A DNA stretch of 64,000 bases from assembly GCA_963377175.1 (NCBI GenBank), contig CAUJNA010001225.1:424311-488310 (forward strand), written 5' to 3'. Position 1 is the stretch's first letter; every line of letters begins with the position of its first letter. Both the position numbers and the translations under genes were made by a program. This DNA is from Effrenium voratum. Its lineage: Eukaryota; Sar; Dinophyceae; Suessiales; Symbiodiniaceae. Under the pieces are notes generated by a model that saw nothing but the letters and a program-made list of their open reading frames with translations, ran no database searches and was not told where the DNA came from. Shown piece by piece: positions 46,236 to 58,126 of this stretch.

Positions 46236-49200
46236 TTACCCCTGTTGCAGAGGCCCACCGAAGCACGGCTCTGGATTTTAGATAAATCAAAATCATAGCT
46301 TCAAGAATACAAGCAAACCTTACCCTTGCAAAGCAGAAGAAAACCTTGCCCTTTGTTTAGATGTCTCTCTACAATTTGTCTCGACATCATTCAAAATTGG
46401 GGGGAGTGGGGGGTGGGGGGGTGCAATGCGCTGGTTTCGCTCTGACTTCTTCGGCAAAGAAAGAACAACAAAAGGGTGGTGCTCAAAAGAAGGACGCACC
46501 CATTTCCATCTGCATGGGAGCATTGCATAGATGATTGACAAACGTCAAATTGTTATGGCAATCTCTCGTGGGATCTCATAAGAATGTTTCTGGTCAAGTT
46601 TTGTACGGTGAGTGTGTCAAAGCATTTGCATCTTTGGAATCGGCGAATCGGCTGCCGAGGCTTGGTCACAGTCGCGCCCGCCTCATGCGAAGCCCCCAAA
46701 GATTGGAGCCATTGAGCCTAGGCTCCAACCGCTCCATACCATGGACATGCTGACTTTAAACTCAGAAACAAAAAAAGGCGATAAACACGGGGGGAACCCC
46801 CAAAAATGGGTGGGTTGTCTCAGATTACCCTCAACAAACGCCATACCCATTTGGACACGCCAGCAAGTGCAGGCTGCAGGGTTTCTATAGCACCACCCCA
46901 AGAACTCTCTGCACACCACGAATAGGAAGTGAACCCTAAGCCAAGGGCTGATAGTGCTGATCCTGGATGCCTGCGGGGATAGCCAACCCTTCATCAAGCC
47001 TTCCATGTGTGAACAAACAAGTTACATAGCAAGAGCCAAAAGCAAAAGGCCAAGCGTTAACCAGGAACTCCCATATATATATGCCAAGTGTATGCTTTCC
47101 AGTAGCTGAAGTAATACGATTTCCCGCTTCATACTCCCGAGTAATGACTGACTTGTTGCCTTTCCAGCCAGCTTGGCAAAAATACGTCAAGCCAGTCGTT
47201 GTAGCTCTTAGTGTAGACGTCCCTCTCCCCCTGAACAATACATATGCGAACTGCCAAGTATGTTTGCCCGTGCCAACTCCAGTCATTTCCGACCTTGCCA
47301 CTCATTTCCCAGCGATAGAGAGTACGAGACTGCAAAACAGACTGAAACTTTGTGAGCTAGGATTACTGTTGCCAGGTGACCTCATCTGCATAAGCTTAAA
47401 GAATTATAAAGGAATCAATATGTATCAATAGATTTGATTGACTTGAGCAATGCCTATACTACGCGCGAGCTCGTTTCCTTTTATTAGACGTCGCTCGAAT
47501 TGTAGAACACCAGAATGCATGGCCATGCTACAATGTCCAGCATGACGGCCAACCAACGTGTGCTTGGTACCCACTTTCTAACATATGCCATTGTGTGCCC
47601 TTGTGAGCCCTTATGCCCCTTGTATACGCCTTATATACCCCTTAAATCTCCCATGTAGGTGTCAGCACTTCCAGTCGCCCAAAATCATGGCAAGCTACGC
47701 GTCGGATCTCCGCGAGGCAAGGGCTGTCACACCCGAAGCCCAGAACCCCAATCCGTAAACCCGAGACCTCAGCTCCTATTCCGTCACATGGCCACAAGCA
47801 CCACGGGCAGTGGGCATAGAGGGGGCCAAAGAAGATGCATGGAGGACTTGGAAGTAGGAACCTGTCTGGAAGTGCGACTTGCGACTGTGTGGTGACCATC
47901 GTTTCGGTTGGCATAGGCCTTTTAGTTAGAACCAAAGGCCAAAGCAAGGCGCGTTGCCCTGTTCCCTCATAGCATTTAGCATGCTGGCACTCTGTTTGAA
48001 TGGAGGTCCGTGGCCATCAGGCTCCAAGTGAACATCGTTTCTTTAGCCTGATTCAGCCTAATGAACGACAAGAAACGCTTAGCGATTGAAAGACTTCTGC
48101 TTTCACAGGCTCCCCTCCAGCCGGCCAGAACATGCGTGCAAACCTACAGTAGTAACTAAACCGAAGAAGGATATAAACCCCCAAAGTGAAAAGAGTGAAC
48201 AAAACAACATGCTTAGCACGCTGTATCTGGTCTCTGTGTCAGTGTTGGGCACGCTCTCAAATACCAACTGATTGCCAAGAGGCCAGATTGTTGCAACTGC
48301 CGTTGCTGAACAAGTCCTGGCAGTGCCAAATAATTAGAAGCAAACAAAGTGGTGAAATGGCGCAAAGTCCTCATACATCACCTGAATCGCAACACAGTTC
48401 GCCCCAATCCGCATCTCCAACCAACACTTTGTTCATCATGTGCCTGACGCAGACCCAAAGGTCCGGCTGCGAGTACAAACAAGGCTCACCAACAAACGTC
48501 ATTCCCAATTGGCTTCATGTTGGGGGGGGGGGAGTTGCAAAGTGAATATATGTATATACATATATATATAGATACATGTATATATGTATATATATATATA
48601 TATGCCTAGTTTCGCGGCTGGCAGTTGTGGATGTCTGGGAGGCTGCTTGCAAGCAGCAACTTTCCCTGAAAGAAGGGCCAGTTTGTTTCACTGGTTGGTG
48701 GCTGACTCCGCAGGAATCACACCTCAGAACAGTAGTTCGACAGGGCCCTACTGTAAGGTATGAGGTCTATTGCCATGTCTGTTTGACGAAAAAAATGGAG
48801 ATGGAACCAATCAACTATCAACATCCAGGAGTCACCTTTTTAACCATTCCATTCCCTGAAGTGGCAATCGTTGGTGTGGATCGCATTGGAATGGTCGCGG
48901 GCTTTGCATCTCTCCTCAGGGGCGCCCTCTGGAACCGCCTCACAGCGCTGGGTGTGGCTGGCAGCCTGCGCGCGAAAAGAAATTCGCATAGTCGGACTCT
49001 GACCTGTTCCGAACACCCCCAAACCAAAGGTGGGGCCTCCTTTGTGGCTTCTCTGTGCACCCACCAAACAAAAAAACAAACAAAAAACATCTGAAAAGAA
49101 TCAAAGGGCGCTTCAGTCAATGGAGGACTTCTACTGGCCAACCTCTGATTTGCAAAGGGCCGCCCAAGGTCGACAAGCTTTGGACAAGCCCCCCCTGCGC

Positions 49201-49705
49201 ATTTTGCAGGACCTCCCTGATTCATCTGGGGCTCGTCCCTTCTACTTCTGGCCCCTTGCCAGCCAATTGAACTGGAAACGGGAACCTGGAGAACATCTTC
49301 TCTCCTTGCCTAACTTCTTTGCTCCTTCTGGCCAATAGGACTTTGAGTGTCAACATCGGTGTTTATTGTTTTGCGCCAAACAGGGCCCTTCGCGAGTTGT
49401 TTTGTCAATGAGGGGGGCTCCAGGAAAGGTCCCGAAAACCTTGTCATGGCCCGGTCTTGTCGATCACGTCCAAAGACTGTCCAACCCTACTGTGGCAAAG
49501 CCTCGTTTTCTTCAAGCCCCGTCTCCAAATAAACAACACCCGCAAAACAAAACTTGAACGCGCACACACACAAACCAACAAGAATGAAAGCACTTTGTGT
49601 GTGTGGACCATGGTCACACTTGCAATATACGGCCCAGAGCCCTCGTTTTTGAACACGGCATGGGAACAAGCCAACACCAGTTGGACCCTCCAAATGATAT
49701 GTCAA
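46236..49705. other. long intron or gene-poor stretch
   Basis: A JmjC exon is expected here but not found. Weak candidates: about 48890-48970, open on both strands, and about 47790-47850 on the minus strand. Confidence 0.3.
48546..48604. repeat. (TA)n/(TATG)n microsatellite
   Basis: About 58 bp of TATATG/TATATA sequence, fully self-complementary. Confidence 0.85.
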
Positions 49706-49820
49706 CTAGGTCCTTCAGTAGAGAGGTTAGAATAAGGGTACCCTTTTCGTCTGTACTCTATTTAGTGGGGGAAACCTTCCCACAAACAAAACGTACAAGG
49801 GGCACTACTGGGGGACCTAG
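49706..49820 (+). mobile_element. CTAGGTCC MITE, copy E
   Basis: 115 bp, CTAGGTCCTTCAGTAGAG to CTACTGGGGGACCTAG, interior GGTTAGAATAAGGGTACCC. Exact duplication TCAA at 49702-49705 and 49821-49824. Lies in the JmjC intron just after exon 2. Confidence 0.9.
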
Positions 49821-49890
49821 TCAACATTTCCCAGCTGCTTGTTTTACAATTCGCATGGGGCTCCCTTAGGTCGCCGCCCCCAAGCCGCAC

Positions 49891-49957
49891 CTCAAAGTGC
49901 ACTAGGCGCCAGTCTTTCCGGCCGGCGGCCAGCCACATCCACCCATGGCTGCAAAGC
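49891..49957 (-). CDS. JmjC dioxygenase gene, exon 2
   Basis: Acceptor TGCGAG-G, one base, 22 codons LCSHGWMWLAAGRKDWRLVH then FE, donor GT (GAG-GTGCGG). The first base completes Pro with the CC of exon 1, giving HCDP-LCSHGWMWLAAGRKDW. It aligns position by position with the JMJD6-type pattern HxDPLGTSAWNALVxGxKRW. The Trp and the GRKxW turn are as expected. Confidence 0.85.
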
Positions 49958-50480
49958 CTCGCAACACGCAGTGCCCAAGTGCCCGAAGCGAGTGGAGTCC
50001 CTTTCAGACCCTGGAGAGCGGTCCCCAATTGCAAGCCCTTGACTGTCCGGGAAAAAATGGAAGTGTCAAATTTGGGACTCGTAAGCGTGTAACTTTGGGC
50101 TCAATGCGCGATTCCGTTGGCCCCCAAAGGGATTCTCTTTTTGGGTGATGTGCTCAATGTTTAGCCACCAAAATTGAAATTTGCAAACGGGAACCACACA
50201 CCCAAAAAGGCGAATGCCATGCCCGAAGTGAGCACCTGGCCAGCCGAGGCCAACAGAACAAGCCCCAATTTCATGATGACTCCCCTTGACCAAAACTTTC
50301 ACAGGCAATCACGTATACAGGAACCTACAATTCTGTACAATTGCAACCCCGGATTCATAAGCTCATCCTACAACTAGGAGTGTCACTTCCACAAAAGTGA
50401 TCCGGATTCCCATCAAACGTCAAACTCATCCAGGGTGATTTGGGCATTTTTTTAGCGCCAATGGACATCCGGACTTTGCT

Positions 50481-50502
50481 TTTCTCTCTCTCTCTCTCTC
50501 TC
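50481..50502. repeat. (CT)n microsatellite
   Basis: About eleven CT units. Confidence 0.8.
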
Positions 50503-50843
50503 GCTTTCTTTCTCTGGGCGCCATCTCCTGGACTTTGCTTGGGTCCCTTGGTTCCATTCATCATTTTACAACTTGGCGTTCTTCGTTGGCGTGAACTCAA
50601 TTCCAAGGGCTCCGTCATTGCCGGGACCCCGGTTGCCCCCGAAGAAGGGCGAACCTTCGCCACAGAACCTTCCGATGGGCAGGGCTTTGAAGAACTCAAA
50701 TGACAAGCACCTTCTGGCTGCGAAAGCGCTGAACCACAAGCCAAGCAGCCCTCGATCAAAGCCACACGAGCCCAACAGAAACATCAGGCGTCGAACCGCG
50801 TCGAACCGTGACTCGCGCCGCGCCCTCCCCCAGGCCGAGGCGC

Positions 50844-50914
50844 GGGTCGCAGTGGGCGCAGGTGCCACTGCCTGGCTCCCCGATGTAGATCCAGCGCATG
50901 CTGCGAGGAAGTTC
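50844..50914 (-). CDS. JmjC dioxygenase gene, exon 1 seen (HxD motif)
   Basis: Acceptor GGGTCAG-G, phase 0, 23 codons ELPRSMRWIYIGEPGSGTCA then HCD, CC overhang, GC donor (GCGCCT). RW-hydrophobic-GEPGSGT followed by H-x-D is the JmjC core strand. His and Asp of HCD are two of the three Fe(II) ligands, and the Thr before them normally contacts 2-oxoglutarate. The exon length (71 nt) and both phases fit exon 2 exactly. The N-terminal part of the protein and its start were not found. By family, it acts on protein or nucleic-acid substrates by hydroxylation or demethylation; the substrate cannot be told. Confidence 0.85.
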
Positions 50915-51315
50915 CTGACCCAAGCTCATCTAACCAAGGCAACCACTTGAGAAGCAATACGCAACAAGACAAATGGCTGCTTACCTACTGGCGCCTTATG
51001 TGGACCCAAGGACTGGTCTTCATGTGCTGCCTTCAAAACAACCCTGAAATTGGCACTGCATGCTTGTGCCCGAGAAGGGTGAGGGGGCGAACTTCGGGAA
51101 TTCTGAAATGGGGCAGGCAGAATAAGCATAAGCTTTGCACGATTCGTGAGCTTAATGCAATGCAAGCTCACCGAGCAAGGGCTTTCTGGCGATTCTTTGA
51201 GAAATGAGAAGAGGACTTCCAATTTCTGTAAATGGACTGGTGCTCAATTGGCAAGTCAAAGAGTCCTGGACTGTTTACATGGAGTGGATCTCACCTTGGT
51301 TGCTGTTCACCCCCT

Positions 51316-51388
51316 GCAAAAAGCTTAACTTTTTGGGGATTGTGGAAAACTTCTTGATTTCTCAAAAAGTTAAAGTCTAAAGATCCAA
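51316..51388. repeat. TTTAACTTTT hairpin element, copy 2
   Basis: GCAAAAAGCTTAACTTTTTG, GTGGAAAAC, CAAAAAGTTAAAGTCTAA, ATCCAA in the same order as at 28165-28240. Confidence 0.65.
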
Positions 51389-53255
51389 CCCAATAGCAGT
51401 CAAGTCACTGATGTAATGTTCTTCAACGCCTGGATGAAACCTGCACATATTGTTGGATAAACCGCCTACCATCTGTGTAAACAATGACCCGCAAGGAACC
51501 CAAGGAAACTTCGTGGGCGACTTGGCAACACTCTGAACTCATCGATTCTTAAGCAAACTGACACCTACGCTGGCCTTGGGCTTGGGCAAATCGGACTGGA
51601 CTTAGGCACCGGAGCTAACTAGGATCAGGCCGCAAAACAATGCCTAGTTGCAAAAGCCGGAGTTCATTCTCGACTTCCCAATGTCATGGAGCCTCATCTC
51701 GAAACTTTGGGGAACTTGAGATAGACCTTTAAACCAAAAAACAACTAATCAGGATGTCGCCGTTGAGTGTGAGTGGGGGTGTTGCTCTTCGAGCATCCCC
51801 GGCTGAGTAAATAAGTTCCCCAAAAACCCGTTCCAAGCTGTAGTCGGTCATCAGGTAAACAATGAACCATTGATGCACATCAAGAGTTCAGTCACGACAA
51901 AAACTTGATGCCACACTGACCAGAATTGTAAAGAATCAAGAGGATGGCAACACCTAGTTATGCATGGGACTGCCCCTTGCTTCAAGAGATCTTTGGGCAG
52001 CCAAACACTGAGAAAAATACAAATAATCATGTGATCATTTGTGCATCGTTTTGGCATCGTTTGGCCCCATCATTGTTCTTCATTTGTTTCGCGGATTCAT
52101 GAGTTGTCCCCGCTTTCTGCACAAACTTGTAGTGGTGCGCCAAGACGACGAACAAATGACTAGAACCCTTGAGACATGATGAACAATAAAGAAAAAATGA
52201 TGAAACAATGTCAAGCAAAATAATCTCCCAAATGTGAGAAAAAGATAACGCCAGTCTATGGCTGTGAAGTTCTCATAACCCTTGCTCACCTTCACTTTCC
52301 CGAGTTTGATTGATTATTGAGCTCGTACATTCAGCCATTGAAAGAAAACCGCCATGGAGATGGACTCAGAATTACCTCCCAAGGTCACCATCTGGTCGCA
52401 TCCAGCACTTATCTTGCAAGGGATGCACGGGGTTGCAGGAGAATGTATTTCTTTGTTTTGTGGCCCACGCCCTCCCGTTTGATCAATAACAGGGCTCTTG
52501 TGACCTTGGGCCGCTGTCCGTGGCACGCACTGCGGAAAGCAAGCTCTGACAGCTTCCGAATGAAATTCTAGCTGGCTAGGGCAACCACGTCACATTAGCT
52601 GGCAAGTCAGTCTTGCCTGCTGTGTTAAAGGTTGCAACCGTCGTTTGACCGGATCTTGCGCCGAGTCCAAGGAGCATGATGTTCACCAAGCTCTTCCTTC
52701 AGCATGCACTTGGCAAATGGCACCTCAAACGGAGCCACTCTCTGCGATTGAGCAGGGGGAACTGGACACAAGATGCCTTCCTTCCCAAAGAGCCCCTAGA
52801 AGCGAGTTTAAATCTGAAGCTCAGTGCAGGGAGGCGCAATGCTGTCAGGTTGATGCCATTTTGTGCCTTTTGAACAATTCTTCCTGCCCAAGCCCAAGAC
52901 AAAGAAACGCATGAAGAGTAAGGTGCTTGGACCCTTGATGGCATATCGATGGGGCTTCAGCCCAACAACACTGAACTGGTCAGCAGGATATCTCTTCCAT
53001 TTGCAAGGACGTAGGCTGGACTACTAGACAATGTCACAGGAAATGCCCTGAACTTGACATAAGCATTCCCATGAAACACCAGAATTCAGATCTCCAAGCT
53101 TCTGCACGAGTGTGCTTTAAAAGTTCGATGCCTTGATAATCCTTCCATGTAGAAGGCCCCCAAATTGGGGATCCCAAACGAGTGGACGGTTTGAAGGGAA
53201 ACCAAAACCTTCCTTGACCTTGCCAATGGCTGCAGCTCCAACTCATCTCAGGCAC
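51389..53255. other. non-coding stretch with ambiguous frames
   Basis: The segment 52676-52940 is open on both strands and no splice sites decide it. Otherwise nothing is supported. Confidence 0.3.
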
Positions 53256-53328
53256 TCCGGGCTTCAAGTCAGCGCTCAGGCCCGCCGACCAGTCACCACC
53301 CCCGGCAGTCCAGTCATCGGCATCGTAC
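53256..53328 (-). CDS. candidate internal exon, unknown protein
   Basis: Acceptor TGGCAG-G, one base, 24 codons YDADDWTAGGGDWSAGLSAD then LKPG, donor GT (GGA-GTGCCT). The frame beginning directly at the acceptor hits a stop after four codons. Trp/Asp/Gly-rich. It lies between the AlkB-like exons and the JmjC exons and could belong to either. Confidence 0.4.
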
Positions 53329-53447
53329 CTGCCAACTTCAGGGGGTCTCCAAGCGTCATTGAAACATGTAACACACCGCATTGAAACAGCCTGCTTCAAG
53401 CGCGCGTGCCAGCATGCTGGAGCTAACAAATTCCAATAAGAAACCTG

Positions 53448-53523
53448 CTGGGAGCTACAAAAATCTACAGAAAGCTAAAGAAAGCTAACAAAAACTAACA
53501 AAAGCTAAAAAAGGCTAACGCAG
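53448..53523 (+). repeat. AAAGCTAACA tandem repeat, block 1
   Basis: Irregular 10-12 bp units, AAAAGCTAACA / GAAAGCTAAAG. Resumes at 53955-54052. Confidence 0.7.
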
Positions 53524-53688
53524 CAACTGCGCAGCAAAACAATCCAACAAGGCTTTCAAGAGCATGAACTGGCAACAAAAAAAATGCCTCATTATGAGGC
53601 AGTCCACCCTTAGGCCCGCGCCATGCTTGGAAGAACGTTCACTTGGGCGGCTGGGTGGCTGGGTCGCTTGCCTTCGTCCCCAAGATAC

Positions 53689-53743
53689 GTCCAGTTGCTT
53701 GCGCGTTGAACGCACGAACAGCAAGATCACGACGGAGCCGGGC
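53689..53743 (-). CDS. candidate internal exon, unknown protein
   Basis: Acceptor TAAGAG-G, phase 0, 18 codons ARLRRDLAVRAFNAQATG plus one base, donor GT (GTATCT). Ala/Arg-rich helix. The opposite strand is also open. Confidence 0.35.
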
Positions 53744-53954
53744 CTCTTACAAAGCACCTATGGAGACACCGCAGAACAATCCCTAGTCTTCGCTGGCCCC
53801 TTCACTGCTTGCCTGGCCATTTCTGCAAACATGTTACTGCTTCTCAGCTAAAACGCTCATGGCGCGCGATGGCCTTCGTGTCACATTTCACGCATTAAGG
53901 CAGCCCAGCGTGACAACAGTGTTTGCAGCCCCCCCCCCAAAACCTGCTGAAGTT

Positions 53955-54052
53955 TACAAAAAGGCAACAAATGGCGCCAACAGCTACGAAAAGCTAACAA
54001 ACTCTAACAAAAGCTAACAAAAGCTAACAAATGCTAAAAAATGCTAACAAAT
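53955..54052 (+). repeat. AAAGCTAACA tandem repeat, block 2
   Basis: Same 10-11 bp unit as block 1 (AAAAGCTAACA, AATGCTAACA), ending AACAAATTCCC. Confidence 0.7.
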
Positions 54053-54707
54053 TCCCGATTTTGGGCCCCGCCTCGTCCGGGCCATTTTTGGAACACGGTA
54101 GCACACTCTAAACATATTAAAAGGAAAGCGACAATGACCCCTTGAAAATGCACCCCTTGTTCCCCGCTCCACATGTGGGTCGCTTGCGCGGACACATTCG
54201 AGCACTTCCTATATGGCGCTGCCCTCAAATAGGATCTGGCGGCTGACGCCCGTCATGCTGTTGCTCACACGCCGCTGCTTGCGCAGACTATGGCGTCAGC
54301 AAGGCGCATACCAGCATTTGGTGTTGCGCATCAACCAAGCTGAATATTAGAAACAGTTCCAGCATCCAGGGTGCAAACGCAATAGCGCGTTCCAGCAACA
54401 CATCGACAACGCGAACCATCATAGACACGGCGCAAACCCAAGCAAACGGAACGGAAAAAGTTAGCCTTTTTCAGCTCCCCTGACCTTTGGCTTTGTGCCA
54501 AAGCAGGGTGTTTCAAAGCAGGTCTAAGAAAGCGCCTGCTTGCGACAGCCTGACCACCCCATGGTACGCGATCAAGGGGCAAAGTTTGCCTGATCAAGCA
54601 AGGTCTGCGGAAAGGGGGCAAACCTGCTGTTGACCTTCATTGTACCTTTCACTTTATGATTTGTGCGCAAAATCGACTCAAATCGGCCCCCGTGCATGGA
54701 CGGCGTC

Positions 54708-54775
54708 CAAGGCGCTCCCAGGCACCGATATACATGGCCAGGCCATCGTCTGCCAAGGGTCCCAGCTCTGAACGC
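54708..54775 (-). CDS. candidate internal exon, unknown protein
   Basis: Acceptor AACGAG-G, one base, 22 codons RSELGPLADDGLAMYIGAWE then RL, one base, GA donor (GACGCC). Good amphipathic composition. The other frames look random. Downstream of the AlkB-like core, possibly its C-terminal part or a new gene. Confidence 0.45.
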
Positions 54776-55441
54776 CTCGTTTCGTTGCTCCCGGAGAAAT
54801 TGGGCTCGGACAAAAATTATGCAAAGAACCCAATGCAGGGTTGATACTGGCCTGTACAAGCAGCCACCCTCATCTGCTCCTCACATGAATGCTTCAAGTG
54901 GCCCTGGTAAAGGGAAACTGTGTGTAGCCGCCAGCTTTGGGGGATCTTGGGCGCAATTTCGGATGGCCACTGTGGCGCCTCATGAAAGCCCAGAATCAAC
55001 AAACCTTGGTGCACGAGGAGCATCCCCTTTGACAATTTGCGGCACCCTTTGCCGGTTCTCACTTGGTGCAAAAAGCCGCAACCCAGTGAGCACAATGTAT
55101 CGGATTGCTAGTGAGTAACTATTGACTATCACTAACTAGGTGCTAAAGTGAGAGGGCTTGCATATGCATCCCTAACACATGCACGAGAGCCCTCTACACA
55201 GGGTTAAACACGATCCCGGCAAAGCTGCCTGCACCACCTGGGGACTGCATTAAAGCCCTGCTCTTTCTTGCCTAGTTTGGTTTGCGACTCTTGATTCATG
55301 TTCCTCTTCCTCATCTATAGGCCCGTTCAGCTAAAACTCGCTCTGCCATTGTGTGTGACCAAAGCATGGAACATAGGATGTGTTCTGCCGTGTGATCAGT
55401 GGAAAAGATATCACAAAATATTGGTCCCCCCTTCATTAGAC

Positions 55442-55469
55442 CAAGGCGCCTGCGAAGGGTGGACAGCGC
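55442..55469 (-). CDS. weak candidate micro-exon
   Basis: Acceptor CAAAGAG-G, nine codons ALSTLRRRL plus one base, donor G-GTCTAA. Too short to judge on its own. Confidence 0.2.
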
Positions 55470-55583
55470 CTCTTTGGGCGTCATGGGGCAAGACATTCCT
55501 TGGCTTCTTTGAGGGAATCCGGAAAGACTGCTTACGTGGGCTGTTCAAAATTGAGTGTTGGCAAACCGATGTCCATTGTTGTG

Positions 55584-55705
55584 CTAGGTCCTCCAGTAGA
55601 GAGGTTAGAATAAGGGTACGCTTTCCCCTCTTCTTCTGTAGTCTTTTGTAGTAGGGGAACCCTTGGCGTGAGAAAGGGCACTACTGGGCCAACTGAGGGA
55701 CCCAG
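55584..55705 (+). mobile_element. CTAGGTCC MITE, copy F
   Basis: Left end CTAGGTCCTCCAGTAGAG intact, interior GGTTAGAATAAGGGTACGC, right end decayed to GAGGGACCCAG with an insertion before it. No exact 4-bp duplication is visible. Its right end overlaps the donor edge of the candidate exon 55702-55797. Confidence 0.8.
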
Positions 55706-55797
55706 TTTTGTTGGAAAGCGCCACAAAGCGGACCCCTTTCGTAACCCAAGATGCGGATCAAGGATTGCCTCATAGCCTCATAGCCCAGAATAATTGC
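55702..55797 (-). CDS. candidate exon abutting MITE copy F
   Basis: Acceptor CATCAG-G, phase 0, 32 codons AIILGYEAMRQSLIRILGYE then RGPLCGAFQQNW, ending at TGG-GTCCCT, where the GT lies in the MITE end. Other donors (TAC-GAAAGG, G-GTCCGC) lie upstream. Lies downstream of the AlkB-like core and may be its C-terminal region. Confidence 0.4.
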
Positions 55798-56393
55798 CTG
55801 ATGGTCCCGCACCCTGAGAGATGCACCACAAAGCCCTCGACAACAAAATGGAGGCACGCAGCAAAGGGCTTCTGAGAAAGGCTCCAATCTAATGAGTCAC
55901 CTGAATCAAGAGGGGATTCTATAAGTCGTCCAATAAATAACTTGGCCTGAAAATGCAGCCTGCCGAAATTGCGAAAAAGAAGGCTTCTACATCTCCCCTG
56001 TACTTCACCCTGCCTCAAGCAGAATCTGGCTCAACCTGGTGCTACTATGAATGATGTTCCAAACTGCCCAACAACAGAGTAGTGTCCGCGCCAGTCTTGA
56101 CCCAGTGTTTACAAACATCTCGATTAAATCATGGAGGGAAACCATTTATGGGGTCACTTTTGCACCTTCGCACCCACTCAAACTCCACTAGGTGCTTCAA
56201 TCCGTCGACACGAGTTGACTTCAGATAGTAATGAGGAGGACCCTAGTCGAAGTAACCCCCAAATAGCAAAAAAGGCAACTAAACAGGGAAGCATCCCTGA
56301 TAAGTCCCCCGGCCCCACCCGAAGTCCACAGTACTGATTTCAGGTTGCATCGCTCTTTTCGGCCTAGCCGGGCTTGCGAAGAATCCCCGGGCG

Positions 56394-56468
56394 CTCGAGG
56401 CGGCCCCAAAGGATCACTGAAATCCGGGGCCCCACGTTGGCGGCGGGGAAGAAACGAGGAACGCAGTG
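56394..56468 (-). CDS. AlkB-like dioxygenase gene, exon with last strand
   Basis: Acceptor TTTTCAG, then HCVPRFFPAANVGPRISVIL and WGRLE. In AlkB-type 2-oxoglutarate oxygenases the second iron histidine starts HxVP, and the Arg of PRIS-hydrophobic binds the 2-oxoglutarate carboxylate; both are present. Phase 0 entry matches the preceding exon, giving SRTESQ-HCVPR. The acceptor is AG-C, not the usual AG-G. The left edge is approximate (GC/GA donors around CTCGAGCGC). Confidence 0.8.
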
Positions 56469-57113
56469 CTGAAAAGCTGAATTCACCTCAGGCGAAAAGC
56501 GATCGACATTCCGATCAAGACATGCCCCCTGATATGTTGGCCTCTCCTTTAGGTTCCTTTGGATCCCAAATGAAATGCCTGCCAGGTGACCCCGAATGGT
56601 GGTCTTTGCTTACCCCAAAGGATACCGAGTCAAGCTCGAGCCACAGCGAACATGTAGCTGGTGCTGCTCATTCAGGCAGAATGGCCACGACTGGCACTAC
56701 AAACCGGAGCCTTCTACAAAAATCGCCAATGGCCGTGCAGGCGCATACAGCCACATTGAAAACAAGACATACGGCAAGAACGCGCAGAAGCAAACCAGTG
56801 CAAACACGCAGGGGTGCGCGCACATACGCAACACACCAGAAACAGCACGGTTAATTAACCCCAAGCAGCCTCCATCATGGGTGAGGTCACAAACGCCCCA
56901 GGTTGGTATTTCCCCAAGGTTCCCTATCGCTCACAAACGTTCGAAGCTAACCTGAAAGACTGCCTCTGAACAAGGACCTCCAGTGGGAGGATAGATGAGC
57001 ACAATGTCAAAAACGGAAGCCAGCTGCTTCGAGTTTCCCAATTTCAGAAGCTCCCATGAGTGCTCCTTTCTGGTTTCCCTCCGTCCCAAAAAAAGAACCT
57101 CTAGGTTTAGTGC

Positions 57114-57195
57114 TTGGCTCTCCGTCCGAGAGACCGGCTCAGTGAAGGCAAAGACGTCGCCATTGGCTTGTGGGAAGGCGAACTCCAAACCAGTC
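57114..57195 (-). CDS. AlkB-like dioxygenase gene, exon (NGDVFAFTE)
   Basis: Acceptor CATGAG-G, one base, 27 codons TGLEFAFPQANGDVFAFTEP then VSRTESQ, GC donor (CAA-GCACTA). F-x-x-NGDVFAFTE-x-V is the strand-turn that precedes the distal iron histidine. The 82-nt length keeps the frame into 56468. The leading base fits the two-base end of the upstream exon. Confidence 0.85.
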
Positions 57196-57955
57196 CTCAT
57201 GGCGACCGGTTGGATCCACATGGCTTGCTGGTGTATCTTTTCTCTCGCGGCGAGAGAGCAATGATCCACACCAAAAGCAACAAGGGCCCTCCTCAGGCAA
57301 TGACTGTTCAGCATTAGGCTATTAGGCGGTTGCTCGGCTGTTCATGATATTCAATTTCGGCCGCCCTTTCCGAGAAGGAAGCGGCGTGGGTCGGAATTAG
57401 CATGAAGGATAGGCAAGCGGGTCCGGGACGGAGGGTAATCATCCTAAATCATCCTACATCACCCTACCTGACCCAGCATAGCCGTGGTCATCCACCACTT
57501 GGCAAGAAGAGCAGGGATGACAAGTGAGCCCTTGTCTGCCGTATGTGTGCCGGTCCAGAGGCTCGCGGATCTAAACATAAAAGGTGTGTGCTTGCTTAAT
57601 TAAGTGCGCCACGCTGCATAAGATAAGCTGTACAGGCGTTCACGTAGTCGCTACGGTGGATGCCCCGAAAATTGCAAGTAGATCCTCTGGAAAATCGGGG
57701 CTCCGTTCTCAGGCTGGTCCTGGGGAATCCACGGAGCGTTCACGAGAGAGCACAAGGTCGTCCATTATCACTAGGTGTTTCTTCAAAATAGGGAACTATG
57801 TCCTACTGTGGATGGACGAACTCCTGCACCACACAAGAAACCCTTGGAACGATGACTCCCCCGTAAACACCAACAAACAATGGTTTCAACCATGGCCTCT
57901 CAAGTGGTGCGAAATGGATTGCGCAACCATCCACAGTCGGGATCTATGTCCTATG

Positions 57956-58068
57956 ACCTTGGTCTTCCAAGGACCCGCAGATCGCAAAACCAGGGTCCTT
58001 CTTGATTTTGATCTTGGCTCCTAATGGAAGTTCGGCCAAAGGCCTGCTTTTCCCGGGTCCTGGAAAAA
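57956..58068 (+). repeat. 110-bp dispersed repeat, copy 1
   Basis: ACCTTGGTCTTCCAAGG, CCAGGGTCCTTCTTGATT, TCTTGGC, CTTTT and GGGTCCTGGAA, in the same order as at 59203-59303. Intronic in the AlkB-like gene. Confidence 0.7.
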
Positions 58069-58126
58069 ATCAAGGTCATTGGCCGCAAAACCCGTAGGTC
58101 CCTTCCCTTCGAGACGACCGAGGCGC

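Noticed and set aside
48890..48975. Candidate missing JmjC exon or plus-strand exon (MVAGFASLLRGALWNRL)
   Set aside because: Open on both strands, no sequence typical of the missing JmjC segment, and no decisive splice sites.
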